DNA of 64,000 bases, taken from contig NZ_CP156060.1 of assembly GCF_039778605.1 (NCBI RefSeq), positions 682,001 to 746,000 of the forward strand, written 5' to 3'. Position numbers and translations under genes: made by a program. The notes beneath the pieces are model-generated. The model did no database searches. It saw nothing but the letters and a program-made list of their open reading frames with translations, and was not told where the DNA came from. Numbering within the stretch: the stretch's first letter is position 1; every line of letters begins with the position of its first letter. Below are positions 24,436-35,215 of the stretch, in pieces. Origin of the DNA: Flavobacterium sp. WV_118_3. GTDB lineage: Bacteria > Bacteroidota > Bacteroidia > Flavobacteriales > Flavobacteriaceae.

Positions 24436-27400
24436 ATGAACGAAAATTACAGTTATAGCGACAAGAATTTGTCCTATCGACAGCGAGGTAGTTGTGTTTC
24501 ATTGTTGCTTTCCAACATGAAAAAATACGGCTTCTTGTTCTTTATTTTTATGATTACCGGTTTATGGAATGTAATGTTTGCCGATGGTAGTAGGGATTTT
24601 TATCCTTCGGGTGCCACCGGAAACCGTGCGTTTTTATACAGTAATCAGTATGAATCAGGAGGAACAACCCTGCGATCCTGGCCTTTTAAAACATTGGGAA
24701 CGCATTATGTGTATGCTAAAGTCGGTGAAACGATTGCGGCTGCTTCCAGTGCACAGGGGTTGGGAAATGGTAGAATCCGACTAACGGCACCGGATGGTAC
24801 GGTTTATCTTTCGGCAAATAATGCCATTGGTAGAATCGCCAGCAGAGCCGAAGAGTTAGCCGGTCCTTTATACTCGGGACAGGCAACGGGAGCTAACCGT
24901 TACCAGCCTTTTAATACCGTAGTAACATCTGGAAACGAAGGAATCTGGAAGGTAGAATTTCTACCGTCTGGATCGGATGTCAGCTCGTCATCACCGAGTG
25001 TAACCGATATTGCTGCCGATGCCAACTGGACACAGGGAACCAACACCGAGCTTATTGCTGCCTGGGATGTATCGGTACGGAACAGTACCAATTCGGCCTG
25101 GGTTAACGGAAGGGTATATACCAATATCCTAAACCTGCATATCTCGGGTTCTTCGTTTTTGGCTAATAAGGCTTTTTACGGGAATATGTATGTATTAACA
25201 CGCGATGGTATTGCCTATCGTGTTACGAACAATGGTTCGAATGGGGTAGGATTTACCTTCTTCGTAAATAATAAAGGATTCCTGACCGCTTCGGGAAACC
25301 CTTCGTATAAAAGCTTGAATATTTCAGATCCGACCGATGCGCAATTCCGGATCCACGATCCGAGAAGCGCGGATTCCGGGTCGAATGTAACGCATAAAAT
25401 TTTCTACTCAAAACCGGCGTTGGATTTACCAACAAGTGCCAGTATGAGTGGCGGTACCACAACCTGGTTAAAAAATTCGGTTTTAACGCCAACAGCATCC
25501 AATATTACCTATACCGGAGTGGAAGGAACACCGGATTTATCGGGTAATAAAGGTGCTTATATTGGTTTTGATTCGAATCTGGCAGGGACTTACAAAATTG
25601 AGATTCTGGGAGGTTTTCCAACAAGGACTATCACCGGAAACTGTATCGTAGGAACCAATACCGTATTTTGGGATGGTAGAGACGGAAATGGAAACATCCT
25701 TCCGGCGGGAACGAATATCGGGGAAATTCGTGTACAATTATTTGGGGCAGAAGTACACTTTCCGTTTATCGATATGGAGATTAACCCGGGAGGAATTATT
25801 ATAGAGCAGCTGGATAGCAGCTACAATTTATTTACACCAAACCGCGATCTGGTATATTGGGATGATAGCGATGTTACGGGAGGGATGGCAACACACAAGT
25901 CGAACCCTACGGCTTCCGGAAGCAACGGAATTTCAAGTAACACTAACGGTCATAAATGGGGATTGTACACCTCCGGAAGTAGCGGAAGTGGAAATAGTGG
26001 AACCGGATCATCGAGTTTCGGAAACGAAAAATCAATGGATACCTGGAGTTTTGTACCGGGTGCCGTTGTTGTAAAAAATCTGGACCTCGTAGTTGCTGCT
26101 GCCGATCTGGAAGTAGTGAGCATTGTACCGTCGACTACAACGGTTATCGCCGGACAAAATATGCACTATACGGTAACTGTATCCAACAACGGACCAAGTG
26201 CCGTGACCGGTGCCGGGTTTAACTTTATTGTACCGGTCGGTTTTACCATTAGCTCGGTAACCTATGTCAACAGCCAGGGAACGGTTGTCGTGGTAAGCGG
26301 AACAATCGATCCGGTTACCGGCAACTATTCGGCGAATCTGAATATGACCAATGGCGGACAAGTGGTATTTACCATTAACGGAACTGTTGGCGCAGCTGCA
26401 GGCGGTCAAGCCTTAACAGTAGAAGCCAGTATTATACGACCGGCAGACGTTACCGATCCGGATGCAACCAACCCGGGAACGAATCCTCCTACGGATCCAC
26501 ATTTGGAGTGTTTGAACGGTACGGCTGTGGAGAATTGTAATAATATTAAATACAATACCATTACACCAACAGTTTCGGCCGACTTGGCAGTGAGCAAAAC
26601 TACCGCTACCATGACACCATCGGTAGGGGATCAGATTGTCTTTACCATTGTTGCTACAAACAACGGAGCCGGAAATGCTACCGGTGTTCAGGTTGTGGAA
26701 CAGTTGCCAAGTGGTTATACATATGTATCTGCAACCACCACCGGAGGAACGTTTAATAACGTAACCGGATTATGGACGATTGGTAATATGGCTAATGGGC
26801 AGTCGTATACTTTAACGCTTACGGCCACGGTAAACGCAACCGGAACCTATACCAATAGTGCGGTTATTTCAGGTATTGAAAGTGATCCGAATCCGACAAA
26901 TAATACGTCTACTATTACGCCAACACGCGCAATTAGTGTGATCAATGCAGAAAACGATTCGGCTACCAACATCAACGGAACAACAGGCGCGACAAATGTG
27001 GTGAATGTGTATACGAATGACACCTTAAACGGAACGGCAGTAGTTCCATCGGAAGTGATCTTAACGACTACGGTACCAAATCCGAATTTAGTTTTAAATC
27101 CAAACGGAAATGTAGACGTAATTCCGGGAACACCGGCAGGAACCTATACATTGACCTATCAGATTTGTGAGGTGTTAAACCCAACCAACTGTGATACGGC
27201 TGTTGTAAGTGTAACGGTAGTACCACCGGCGATTGACGCAGTGAATGATTCGGCTACCAACATCAACGGAACCACCGGTGCCACGAATGTTGTCAATGTG
27301 TATACAAACGATACTTTAAACGGAACGGCAGTAGTGCCATCAGAAGTGATCTTAACCACTACGGTACCAAACCCGAATTTGGTTTTAAATCCGAATGGAA

Positions 27401-30400
27401 ATGTAGACGTAATTCCGGGAACACCGGCAGGAACCTATACATTGACCTATCAGATTTGTGAGGTGTTAAACCCAACCAACTGTGATACGGCTGTTGTAAG
27501 TGTAACAGTTGTGCCACCTGCGATTGACGCAGTGAATGATTCGGCTACCAACATCAACGGAACAACAGGCGCGACAAATGTGGTGAATGTGTATACAAAC
27601 GATACGTTAAACGGAACGGCAGTAGTGCCATCGGAAGTGATCTTAACCACTACGGTATCAAACCCGAATTTGGTTTTAAATCCGAATGGAAATGTAGACG
27701 TAATTCCGGGAACACCGGCAGGAACCTATACATTGACGTATCAGATTTGTGAGGTATTAAACCCAACCAACTGTGATACGGCGGTTGTAAGTGTAACGGT
27801 AGTACCACCGGCGATTGACGCATCGAATGACTCGGCTACCAACATCAACGGAACCACAGGTGCCACGAATGTTGTTAATGTGTATACAAACGATACTTTA
27901 AACGGAACGGCAGTTGTACCATCGGAAGTGATCTTAACGACTACAGTACCAAACCCGAATTTAGTTTTAAATCCAAACGGAAATGTAGACGTAATTCCGG
28001 GAACACCGGCAGGAACGTATACGATGACGTATCAGATTTGTGAGGTGTTAAACCCAACCAACTGTGATACGGCTGTTGTAAGTGTAACGGTAGTACCACC
28101 GGCGATTGACGCAGTGAATGATTCGGCTACCAACATCAACGGAACCACCGGTGCCACGAATGTTGTCAATGTGTATACAAACGATACTTTAAACGGAACG
28201 GCAGTAGTTCCATCGGAAGTGATCTTAACCACTACGGTACCAAACCCGAATTTGGTTTTAAATCCGAATGGAAATGTAGACGTAATTCCGGGAACACCGG
28301 CAGGAACCTATACATTAACCTATCAGATTTGTGAGGTGTTAAACCCAACCAACTGTGATACAGCGGTTGTAAGTGTAACGGTAGTACCACCGGCAATCGA
28401 CGCAGTGAATGATTCGGCTACCAACATCAACGGAACCACCGGTGCCACGAATGTTGTCAATGTGTATACAAACGATACGTTAAACGGAACCGCAGTAGTT
28501 CCATCGGAAGTGATCTTAACGACTACGGTACCAAATCCGAATTTGGTTTTAAATCCAAACGGAAATGTAGACGTAATTCCGGGAACTCCGGCAGGAACGT
28601 ATACGATGACGTATCAGATTTGTGAGGTGTTAAATCCAACAAATTGTGATACAGCGGTTGTAAGTGTAACGGTAGTTCCACCAGCAATCGACGCAGTGAA
28701 TGACTCGGCTACCAACATCAACGGAACCACCGGTGCCACGAATGTTGTTAATGTGTATACAAACGATACTTTGAATGGAACGGCAGTAGTGCCATCGGAA
28801 GTGATCTTAACCACTACGGTATCAAACCCGAATTTAGTTTTAAATCCAAACGGAAATGTAGACGTAATTCCGGGAACACCGGCAGGAACCTATACATTGA
28901 CGTATCAGATTTGTGAGGTATTAAACCCAACCAACTGTGATACAGCGGTTGTAAGTGTAACGGTAGTTCCACCGGCAATCGACGCAGTGAATGACTCGGC
29001 TACCAACATCAACGGAACCACCGGTGCCACGAATGTTGTTAATGTGTATACAAACGATACTTTAAACGGAACGGCAGTAGTTCCATCGGAAGTGATCTTA
29101 ACGACTACGGTACCAAACCCGAATTTAGTTTTAAATCCAAACGGAAACGTAGATGTAATTCCGGGAACACCTGGTGGAACGTATACCTTAACGTACCAGA
29201 TTTGTGAAATATTAAATCCAACAAACTGTGATACAGCGGTAGTAACGGTTTTTGTAATGGAACCGGAGTTAACTTTAACAAAAGACGCAGCCAACGGAAC
29301 GTATGATAGCGTTGGTGATGTGATCAACTATGCTTTGGTAGTAACCAATACCGGAAATGTAACGGTTACCAATATTACGGTAACGGATACTAATGCGGAT
29401 GCAGGTAGTATTTCCCCGGCAACTATTGCGACTTTGGCACAAGGGCAAAGTGTAACAGTTACGGCAACCCACACAATAACACAGGCGGATCTGAATAGTG
29501 GATTTGTTCGAAACTTAGCTACTGTTACCGGACAAGATCCAATTGGAGGACCGGTTACCGACGAATCGGAAGATCCAACGAATCCTTCACAACCTGGAGA
29601 TAACGGATATGATTCTGGTTGTCCGAAATGTACGGTAACAACCCTGACACAAAACCCTGCAATCGCACTTGTAAAAACAGCGGTATTTAACGATACCAAC
29701 GCGGATACTTTTGCTCAGGTAGGTGAGACGATTACGTATACGTTTACCGTAACCAACACGGGTAACGTAACGGTTAACGGTCTTGTGATCAACGATGCAT
29801 TACTAGGAGTAACCAACTTAGCGGTAACACCGGCTACATTAGCACCGGGCGCTATCGGAACGGCTACAGCTACATACACGTTAACACAGTCGGATATCAA
29901 CAATGGTCAGATTAGTAATACGGCTATCGCTAGTGGAACGTCTCCACAGGGTAATCCGGTTCAGGATACTTCGGGAACGAGTACCACGAATGATACACCA
30001 ACGGTAACGACTTTACCGCAAAACCCAGCGATTGCTTTAGTTAAGACAGCGGTATTTAACGATACCAATGCGGATACTTTTGCTCAGGTGGGTGAGACAA
30101 TCACGTACACCTTTACGGTAACCAACACAGGTAACGTAACGGTTAACGGACTAGTGATCAACGATGCATTACTAGGTGTAACGAACTTGGCAGTAACTCC
30201 GGCGACATTAGCACCGGGTGCTGTTGGAACGGCTACAGCTACATATACGCTAACGCAATCCGACATTAATAACGGTCAGATTACTAACACGGCTATCGCA
30301 AGTGGTACGTCTCCACAAGGTAATCCGGTTCAGGATACTTCTGGAACAAGTACGACTAATGATACGCCAACGGTAACGACTTTACCACAAAACCCTGCAA

Positions 30401-33400
30401 TTGCATTGGTAAAAACAGCGGTGTTTAACGATACCAATGCGGATACTTATGCTCAGGTTGGTGAAACGATTACCTATACGTTTACAGTGACTAACACCGG
30501 AAACGTAACGGTTAACGGTCTTGTGATCAACGATGGATTACTAGGTGTAACCAACTTAGCAGTAACTCCGGCTACATTAGCACCGGGTGCTGTTGGAACA
30601 GCTACAGCTACGTATACGTTAACACAGTCGGATATCAACAACGGTCAGATTACTAACACGGCTATCGCTAGTGGAACGTCTCCACAAGGAAATCCGGTTC
30701 AGGATACTTCGGGAACGAGTACCACGAATGATACGCCAACGGTAACAACCTTACCACAAAACCCAGCGATTGCCTTAGTTAAAACAGCGGTGTTTAACGA
30801 TACCAACGCCGATACTTTTGCACAGGTAGGTGAGACGATTACGTACACTTTTACCGTAACCAACACGGGTAACGTAACGGTTAACGGTCTTGTGATCAAC
30901 GATGCATTACTAGGAGTAACCAACTTAGCGGTAACACCAGCGACATTAGCACCGGGCGCTATCGGAACGGCTACAGCGACATACACGCTAACACAGTCAG
31001 ATATCAATAATGGTCAGATAACTAACACGGCTATCGCTAGTGGAACGTCTCCACAAGGAAATCCGGTTCAGGATACTTCGGGAACGAGTACCACGAATGA
31101 TACGCCAACGGTAACAACCTTACCACAAAACCCAGCGATTGCCTTAGTTAAAACAGCGGTGTTTAACGATACCAACACCGATACTTTTGCACAGGTAGGC
31201 GAAACGATTACGTATACGTTTACCGTAACCAACACGGGTAACGTAACGGTTAACGGTCTTGTGATCAACGATGCATTACTAGGAGTAACCAACTTAGCGG
31301 TAACACCAGCGACATTAGCACCGGGCGCTATCGGAACGGCTACAGCGACATACACGCTAACACAGTCAGATATCAATAATGGTCAGATAACTAACACGGC
31401 TATCGCTAGTGGAACGTCTCCACAAGGAAATCCGGTTCAGGATACTTCGGGAACGAGTACCACGAATGATACGCCAACGGTAACAACCTTACCACAAAAC
31501 CCAGCGATTGCCTTAGTTAAAACAGCGGTGTTTAACGATACCAACACCGATACTTTTGCACAGGTAGGCGAAACGATTACGTATACGTTTACCGTAACCA
31601 ACACGGGTAACGTAACGGTTAACGGTCTTGTGATCAACGATGCCTTATTAGGAGTAACCAACTTAGCGGTAACACCGGCTACATTAGCACCGGGCGCTAT
31701 CGGAACGGCTACAGCGACATACACGTTAACACAGTCAGATATCAATAATGGTCAGATTAGTAATACGGCTATCGCTAGTGGAACGTCTCCACAGGGTAAT
31801 CCGGTTCAGGATACTTCGGGAACGAGTACCACGAATGATACGCCAACGGTAACAACCTTACCACAAAACCCAGCGATTGCCTTAGTTAAAACAGCGGTAT
31901 TTAACGATACCAACACCGATACTTTTGCACAGGTAGGTGAGACGATTACGTATACGTTTACCGTAACCAACACGGGTAACGTAACGGTTAACGGTCTTGT
32001 GATCAACGATGCATTACTAGGAGTAACGAATTTAGCGGTAACTCCGGGAACATTAGCACCGGGTGCTATCGGAACGGCTACAGCGACATACACGTTAACA
32101 CAGTCGGATATCAACAATGGTCAGATTAGTAATACGGCTATCGCTAGTGGAACGTCTCCACAGGGTAATCCGGTTCAGGATACTTCGGGAACGAGTACCA
32201 CGAATGATACGCCAACGGTAACAACTTTACCACAAAACCCATCGATTGCTTTAGTAAAAACAGCGGTATTTAACGATACCAATGCGGATACTTTTGCACA
32301 AGTAGGTGAGACAATCACGTACACCTTTACGGTAACTAACACGGGTAACGTAACGGTTAATGGACTAGTGATCAACGATGCATTACTAGGAGTAACGAAT
32401 TTAGCGGTAACTCCGGGAACATTAGCACCGGGTGCTATCGGAACGGCTACAGCGACATACACGTTAACACAGTCGGATATCAACAATGGTCAGATTAGTA
32501 ATACGGCTATCGCTAGTGGAACGTCTCCACAGGGTAATCCGGTTCAGGATACTTCGGGAACGAGTACCACGAATGATACGCCAACGGTAACAACCTTACC
32601 ACAAAACCCTGCGATTGCCTTAGTAAAAACAGCGGTGTTTAACGATACCAATGCGGATACTTTTGCTCAGGTAGGTGAGACGATTACGTATACGTTTACC
32701 GTAACCAACACGGGTAACGTAACCGTTAACGGACTAGTGATCAACGATGCCTTACTAGGTGTAACGAACTTGGCAGTAACACCGGCGACATTAGCACCGG
32801 GTGCTGTTGGAACGGCTACAGCTACATATACGCTAACGCAATCCGACATTAATAACGGTCAGATTTCTAACACGGCTATCGCTAGTGGAACGTCTCCACA
32901 GGGTAATCCGGTTCAGGATACTTCGGGAACGAGTACCACGAATGATACACCAACGGTAACAACCTTACCACAAAACCCTGCGATTGCCTTAGTTAAAACA
33001 GCAGTGTTTAACGATACCAATGCCGATACTTTTGCACAGGTAGGTGAGACGATTACGTATACGTTTACCGTAACCAACATGGGTAACGTAACGGTTAACG
33101 GTCTTGTGATCAACGATGCCTTATTAGGAGTAACAAACTTAGCAGTAACTCCGGCTACATTAGCACCGGGTGCTGTTGGAACAGCTACAGCTACGTATAC
33201 GTTAACACAGTCGGATATCAACAATGGTCAGATTACTAACACGGCTATCGCTAGTGGAACGTCTCCACAGGGTAATCCGGTTCAGGATACTTCGGGAACG
33301 AGTACCACGAATGATACACCAACAGTAACAACCTTACCACAAAACCCTGCGATTGCCTTAGTTAAAACAGCGGTGTTTAACGATACCAATGCCGATACTT

Positions 33401-35163
33401 TTGCACAGGTGGGTGAGACAATCACGTACACCTTTACGGTAACCAACACAGGTAACGTAACGGTTAACGGACTAGTGATCAACGATGGATTACTAGGTGT
33501 AACCAACTTAGCGGTAGCACCAGCGACATTAGCACCGGGTGCTATCGGAACGGCTACAGCTACGTATACGTTAACACAGTCGGATATCAACAATGGTCAG
33601 ATTACTAACACGGCTATCGCTAGTGGAACGTCTCCACAGGGTAATCCGGTTCAGGATACTTCGGGAACGAGTACCACGAATGATACACCAACAGTAACAA
33701 CCTTACCACAAAACCCTGCGATTGCCTTAGTTAAAACAGCGGTGTTTAACGATACCAACGCCGATACTTTTGCACAGGTAGGTGAAACGATTACGTACAC
33801 TTTTACCGTAACCAACACGGGTAACGTAACGGTTAACGGATTAGTGATCAACGATGCCTTATTAGGAGTAAGCAACTTAGCGGTAACACCAGCGACATTA
33901 GCACCGGGTGCTATCGGAACGGCTACAGCGACATACACGTTAACACAGTCGGATATCAACAATGGTCAGATTAGTAATACGGCTATCGCTAGTGGAACGT
34001 CTCCACAAGGAAATCCGGTTCAGGATACTTCGGGAACGAGTACCACGAATGATACACCAACGGTAACGATACTGCCTCAAAATCCACAGTTGGCATTATA
34101 TAAAGACGGAACGTATCAGGATACCAATGGCGATGGAATTGTAAACGTTGGTGATACAATTGCCTATATGTTCACAGTAACCAATACCGGAAATGTAACG
34201 ATCACAAACATCACAATCAGTGATCCGATTGTAACGGTAACCGGAGGACCTTTAAGTAGTCTGGAGCCGGGTATGACCAATAACACGACGTTTACAGCGT
34301 TATACACGATCACACAATCTGACATTGATGAAGGAGCAGTTTATAACCTGGCATTTGTAGAAGGTACGGCTCCGGATGGAAGTACGGTAGTAGAGGATTC
34401 GCAAGACCCGACACCTATTGATCCGAATGATCCGTTGGTAGATCCAGCGTGTCCGGATTGTACCGTAACACCGTTAATTCAGACACCAAGTATTGCATTG
34501 ATCAAAACAGGTGTGTTTAACGATAACAACCACGATGGTATTGCTCAGGCCGGCGAAACGATAACCTACAGCTTTACGGTTACCAATACCGGAAATACAA
34601 GCTTGTCGAATGTAATGGTTACCGATCCGCTACCGGGAGTGGTAGTAAGCGGTGGACCGATTAATCTGGCAGTAGGAGCAAGTGATAGTACGACGTTTAC
34701 TGCGGTTTATGTGATCACTCAGGCGGATATTATTGCCGGTTCAGTAAGCAATCAGGCTTTTGTAAACGGAACGAGTCCACAAGGAGAAGTCGTAACCGAC
34801 AGTTCTGATGATCACGACCTGGTGGGAGATAATCCAACCGTAATAAAAGTAGATGGCTGTACGATTAATGTGTTCAATGCGATTTCTCCAAACGGAGATG
34901 GAAGTAACGATATCTTATATATCGCCGGTATCGAATGTTATCCGAATAACGAAGTATTGATCTTTAACCGTTGGGGTGTTCAGGTATTCGAAACCAAAGG
35001 ATACAATAACAACGATAAAGTATTCAAAGGCTACTCAGACGGAAGAGCGACGATCAGTTCGTCCGAACCATTACCGGACGGAACTTACTTCTACATCCTG
35101 AAGTATACCACAGCCGATGGGGCGACACATGAGAAAAACGGATACCTGTATAGTAATAGATAA
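24436..35163 (+). CDS. Giant repetitive cell-surface adhesin with T9SS type B C-terminal domain
   Basis: A 3575-residue protein. A hydrophobic segment (YGFLFFIFMITGLWNVMFA) follows a 27-residue basic extension; ATG 24517 would remove that extension. Residues 30-835 are unique and include DUF11-like beta domains (DLEVVSIVP.., DLAVSKTTATM..). Residues 838-1613 hold eight 97-residue repeats, then one divergent DUF11-like unit. Residues 1740-3215 hold twelve 123-residue DUF11/DUF7507-like repeats with acidic FNDTNADTF loops, then two divergent units. The last 100 residues are a gliding-motility-associated CHU_C/T9SS type B sorting domain (FNAISPNGDGSNDILYI, IFNRWGVQVFE, LPDGTYFYILKY). It is expected on the cell surface. 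PorP/SprF and OmpA-type genes follow, the usual triad. Confidence 0.95.
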   Translation: MNENYSYSDKNLSYRQRGSCVSLLLSNMKKYGFLFFIFMITGLWNVMFADGSRDFYPSGATGNRAFLYSNQYESGGTTLRSWPFKTLGTHYVYAKVGETIAAASSAQGLGNGRIRLTAPDGTVYLSANNAIGRIASRAEELAGPLYSGQATGANRYQPFNTVVTSGNEGIWKVEFLPSGSDVSSSSPSVTDIAADANWTQGTNTELIAAWDVSVRNSTNSAWVNGRVYTNILNLHISGSSFLANKAFYGNMYVLTRDGIAYRVTNNGSNGVGFTFFVNNKGFLTASGNPSYKSLNISDPTDAQFRIHDPRSADSGSNVTHKIFYSKPALDLPTSASMSGGTTTWLKNSVLTPTASNITYTGVEGTPDLSGNKGAYIGFDSNLAGTYKIEILGGFPTRTITGNCIVGTNTVFWDGRDGNGNILPAGTNIGEIRVQLFGAEVHFPFIDMEINPGGIIIEQLDSSYNLFTPNRDLVYWDDSDVTGGMATHKSNPTASGSNGISSNTNGHKWGLYTSGSSGSGNSGTGSSSFGNEKSMDTWSFVPGAVVVKNLDLVVAAADLEVVSIVPSTTTVIAGQNMHYTVTVSNNGPSAVTGAGFNFIVPVGFTISSVTYVNSQGTVVVVSGTIDPVTGNYSANLNMTNGGQVVFTINGTVGAAAGGQALTVEASIIRPADVTDPDATNPGTNPPTDPHLECLNGTAVENCNNIKYNTITPTVSADLAVSKTTATMTPSVGDQIVFTIVATNNGAGNATGVQVVEQLPSGYTYVSATTTGGTFNNVTGLWTIGNMANGQSYTLTLTATVNATGTYTNSAVISGIESDPNPTNNTSTITPTRAISVINAENDSATNINGTTGATNVVNVYTNDTLNGTAVVPSEVILTTTVPNPNLVLNPNGNVDVIPGTPAGTYTLTYQICEVLNPTNCDTAVVSVTVVPPAIDAVNDSATNINGTTGATNVVNVYTNDTLNGTAVVPSEVILTTTVPNPNLVLNPNGNVDVIPGTPAGTYTLTYQICEVLNPTNCDTAVVSVTVVPPAIDAVNDSATNINGTTGATNVVNVYTNDTLNGTAVVPSEVILTTTVSNPNLVLNPNGNVDVIPGTPAGTYTLTYQICEVLNPTNCDTAVVSVTVVPPAIDASNDSATNINGTTGATNVVNVYTNDTLNGTAVVPSEVILTTTVPNPNLVLNPNGNVDVIPGTPAGTYTMTYQICEVLNPTNCDTAVVSVTVVPPAIDAVNDSATNINGTTGATNVVNVYTNDTLNGTAVVPSEVILTTTVPNPNLVLNPNGNVDVIPGTPAGTYTLTYQICEVLNPTNCDTAVVSVTVVPPAIDAVNDSATNINGTTGATNVVNVYTNDTLNGTAVVPSEVILTTTVPNPNLVLNPNGNVDVIPGTPAGTYTMTYQICEVLNPTNCDTAVVSVTVVPPAIDAVNDSATNINGTTGATNVVNVYTNDTLNGTAVVPSEVILTTTVSNPNLVLNPNGNVDVIPGTPAGTYTLTYQICEVLNPTNCDTAVVSVTVVPPAIDAVNDSATNINGTTGATNVVNVYTNDTLNGTAVVPSEVILTTTVPNPNLVLNPNGNVDVIPGTPGGTYTLTYQICEILNPTNCDTAVVTVFVMEPELTLTKDAANGTYDSVGDVINYALVVTNTGNVTVTNITVTDTNADAGSISPATIATLAQGQSVTVTATHTITQADLNSGFVRNLATVTGQDPIGGPVTDESEDPTNPSQPGDNGYDSGCPKCTVTTLTQNPAIALVKTAVFNDTNADTFAQVGETITYTFTVTNTGNVTVNGLVINDALLGVTNLAVTPATLAPGAIGTATATYTLTQSDINNGQISNTAIASGTSPQGNPVQDTSGTSTTNDTPTVTTLPQNPAIALVKTAVFNDTNADTFAQVGETITYTFTVTNTGNVTVNGLVINDALLGVTNLAVTPATLAPGAVGTATATYTLTQSDINNGQITNTAIASGTSPQGNPVQDTSGTSTTNDTPTVTTLPQNPAIALVKTAVFNDTNADTYAQVGETITYTFTVTNTGNVTVNGLVINDGLLGVTNLAVTPATLAPGAVGTATATYTLTQSDINNGQITNTAIASGTSPQGNPVQDTSGTSTTNDTPTVTTLPQNPAIALVKTAVFNDTNADTFAQVGETITYTFTVTNTGNVTVNGLVINDALLGVTNLAVTPATLAPGAIGTATATYTLTQSDINNGQITNTAIASGTSPQGNPVQDTSGTSTTNDTPTVTTLPQNPAIALVKTAVFNDTNTDTFAQVGETITYTFTVTNTGNVTVNGLVINDALLGVTNLAVTPATLAPGAIGTATATYTLTQSDINNGQITNTAIASGTSPQGNPVQDTSGTSTTNDTPTVTTLPQNPAIALVKTAVFNDTNTDTFAQVGETITYTFTVTNTGNVTVNGLVINDALLGVTNLAVTPATLAPGAIGTATATYTLTQSDINNGQISNTAIASGTSPQGNPVQDTSGTSTTNDTPTVTTLPQNPAIALVKTAVFNDTNTDTFAQVGETITYTFTVTNTGNVTVNGLVINDALLGVTNLAVTPGTLAPGAIGTATATYTLTQSDINNGQISNTAIASGTSPQGNPVQDTSGTSTTNDTPTVTTLPQNPSIALVKTAVFNDTNADTFAQVGETITYTFTVTNTGNVTVNGLVINDALLGVTNLAVTPGTLAPGAIGTATATYTLTQSDINNGQISNTAIASGTSPQGNPVQDTSGTSTTNDTPTVTTLPQNPAIALVKTAVFNDTNADTFAQVGETITYTFTVTNTGNVTVNGLVINDALLGVTNLAVTPATLAPGAVGTATATYTLTQSDINNGQISNTAIASGTSPQGNPVQDTSGTSTTNDTPTVTTLPQNPAIALVKTAVFNDTNADTFAQVGETITYTFTVTNMGNVTVNGLVINDALLGVTNLAVTPATLAPGAVGTATATYTLTQSDINNGQITNTAIASGTSPQGNPVQDTSGTSTTNDTPTVTTLPQNPAIALVKTAVFNDTNADTFAQVGETITYTFTVTNTGNVTVNGLVINDGLLGVTNLAVAPATLAPGAIGTATATYTLTQSDINNGQITNTAIASGTSPQGNPVQDTSGTSTTNDTPTVTTLPQNPAIALVKTAVFNDTNADTFAQVGETITYTFTVTNTGNVTVNGLVINDALLGVSNLAVTPATLAPGAIGTATATYTLTQSDINNGQISNTAIASGTSPQGNPVQDTSGTSTTNDTPTVTILPQNPQLALYKDGTYQDTNGDGIVNVGDTIAYMFTVTNTGNVTITNITISDPIVTVTGGPLSSLEPGMTNNTTFTALYTITQSDIDEGAVYNLAFVEGTAPDGSTVVEDSQDPTPIDPNDPLVDPACPDCTVTPLIQTPSIALIKTGVFNDNNHDGIAQAGETITYSFTVTNTGNTSLSNVMVTDPLPGVVVSGGPINLAVGASDSTTFTAVYVITQADIIAGSVSNQAFVNGTSPQGEVVTDSSDDHDLVGDNPTVIKVDGCTINVFNAISPNGDGSNDILYIAGIECYPNNEVLIFNRWGVQVFETKGYNNNDKVFKGYSDGRATISSSEPLPDGTYFYILKYTTADGATHEKNGYLYSNR
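26947..29274 (+). repeat. Array A: eight tandem 291-bp repeats inside the adhesin gene
   Basis: The 97-codon unit (NDSATNINGTTGATNVVNVY ... CDTAVVSVTVVPPAID) repeats eight times in register. Residue changes are few: VPNPN or VSNPN, TLTYQ or TMTYQ, AVND or ASND. Copies also differ at scattered synonymous positions. The first copy begins with AEND and the last has GTPGGTY and CEILNPT, as expected for array edges. Confidence 0.95.
29653..34080 (+). repeat. Array B: twelve tandem 369-bp repeats inside the adhesin gene
   Basis: The 123-codon unit starts NPAIALVKTAVFNDTN and ends TNDTPTVTTLPQ; 12 x 369 bp fits 29653-34080 exactly. Variants are ADTF/TDTF/ADTY, ALLG/GLLG, GAIGT/GAVGT, QISN/QITN and VTPAT/VTPGT/VAPAT. 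Neighbouring copies share rare variants: copies 5-7 have TDTF, and copies 7-8 have VTPGT. This shows local duplication or gene conversion. Confidence 0.95.
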
Positions 35164-35166
35164 ATG

Positions 35167-35199
35167 AAATCCCGGGGGAAATTACAGTACCCCGGGTTT
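35167..35199 (+). promoter_or_regulatory. Intercistronic GC-rich hairpin between adhesin and PorP/SprF genes
   Basis: A 7-bp all-GC stem (CCCGGGG at 35171-35177 with CCCCGGG at 35190-35196) with short A/T flanks and no T run. It occupies most of the 52-bp gap. It may stabilise or process the downstream mRNA, or partly end transcription. Confidence 0.55.
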
Positions 35200-35215
35200 A
35201 TAAAACAAAATAAAA

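Noticed and set aside
27159..33962. Many 60-140-codon minus-strand ORFs at regular 291- and 369-bp spacing
   Set aside because: They are antisense shadows of the adhesin repeats; their regularity only mirrors the repeat period.
26947..34080. CRISPR-like tandem repeats
   Set aside because: The repeats are 291 and 369 bp, contiguous without spacers, and in frame within one long gene.
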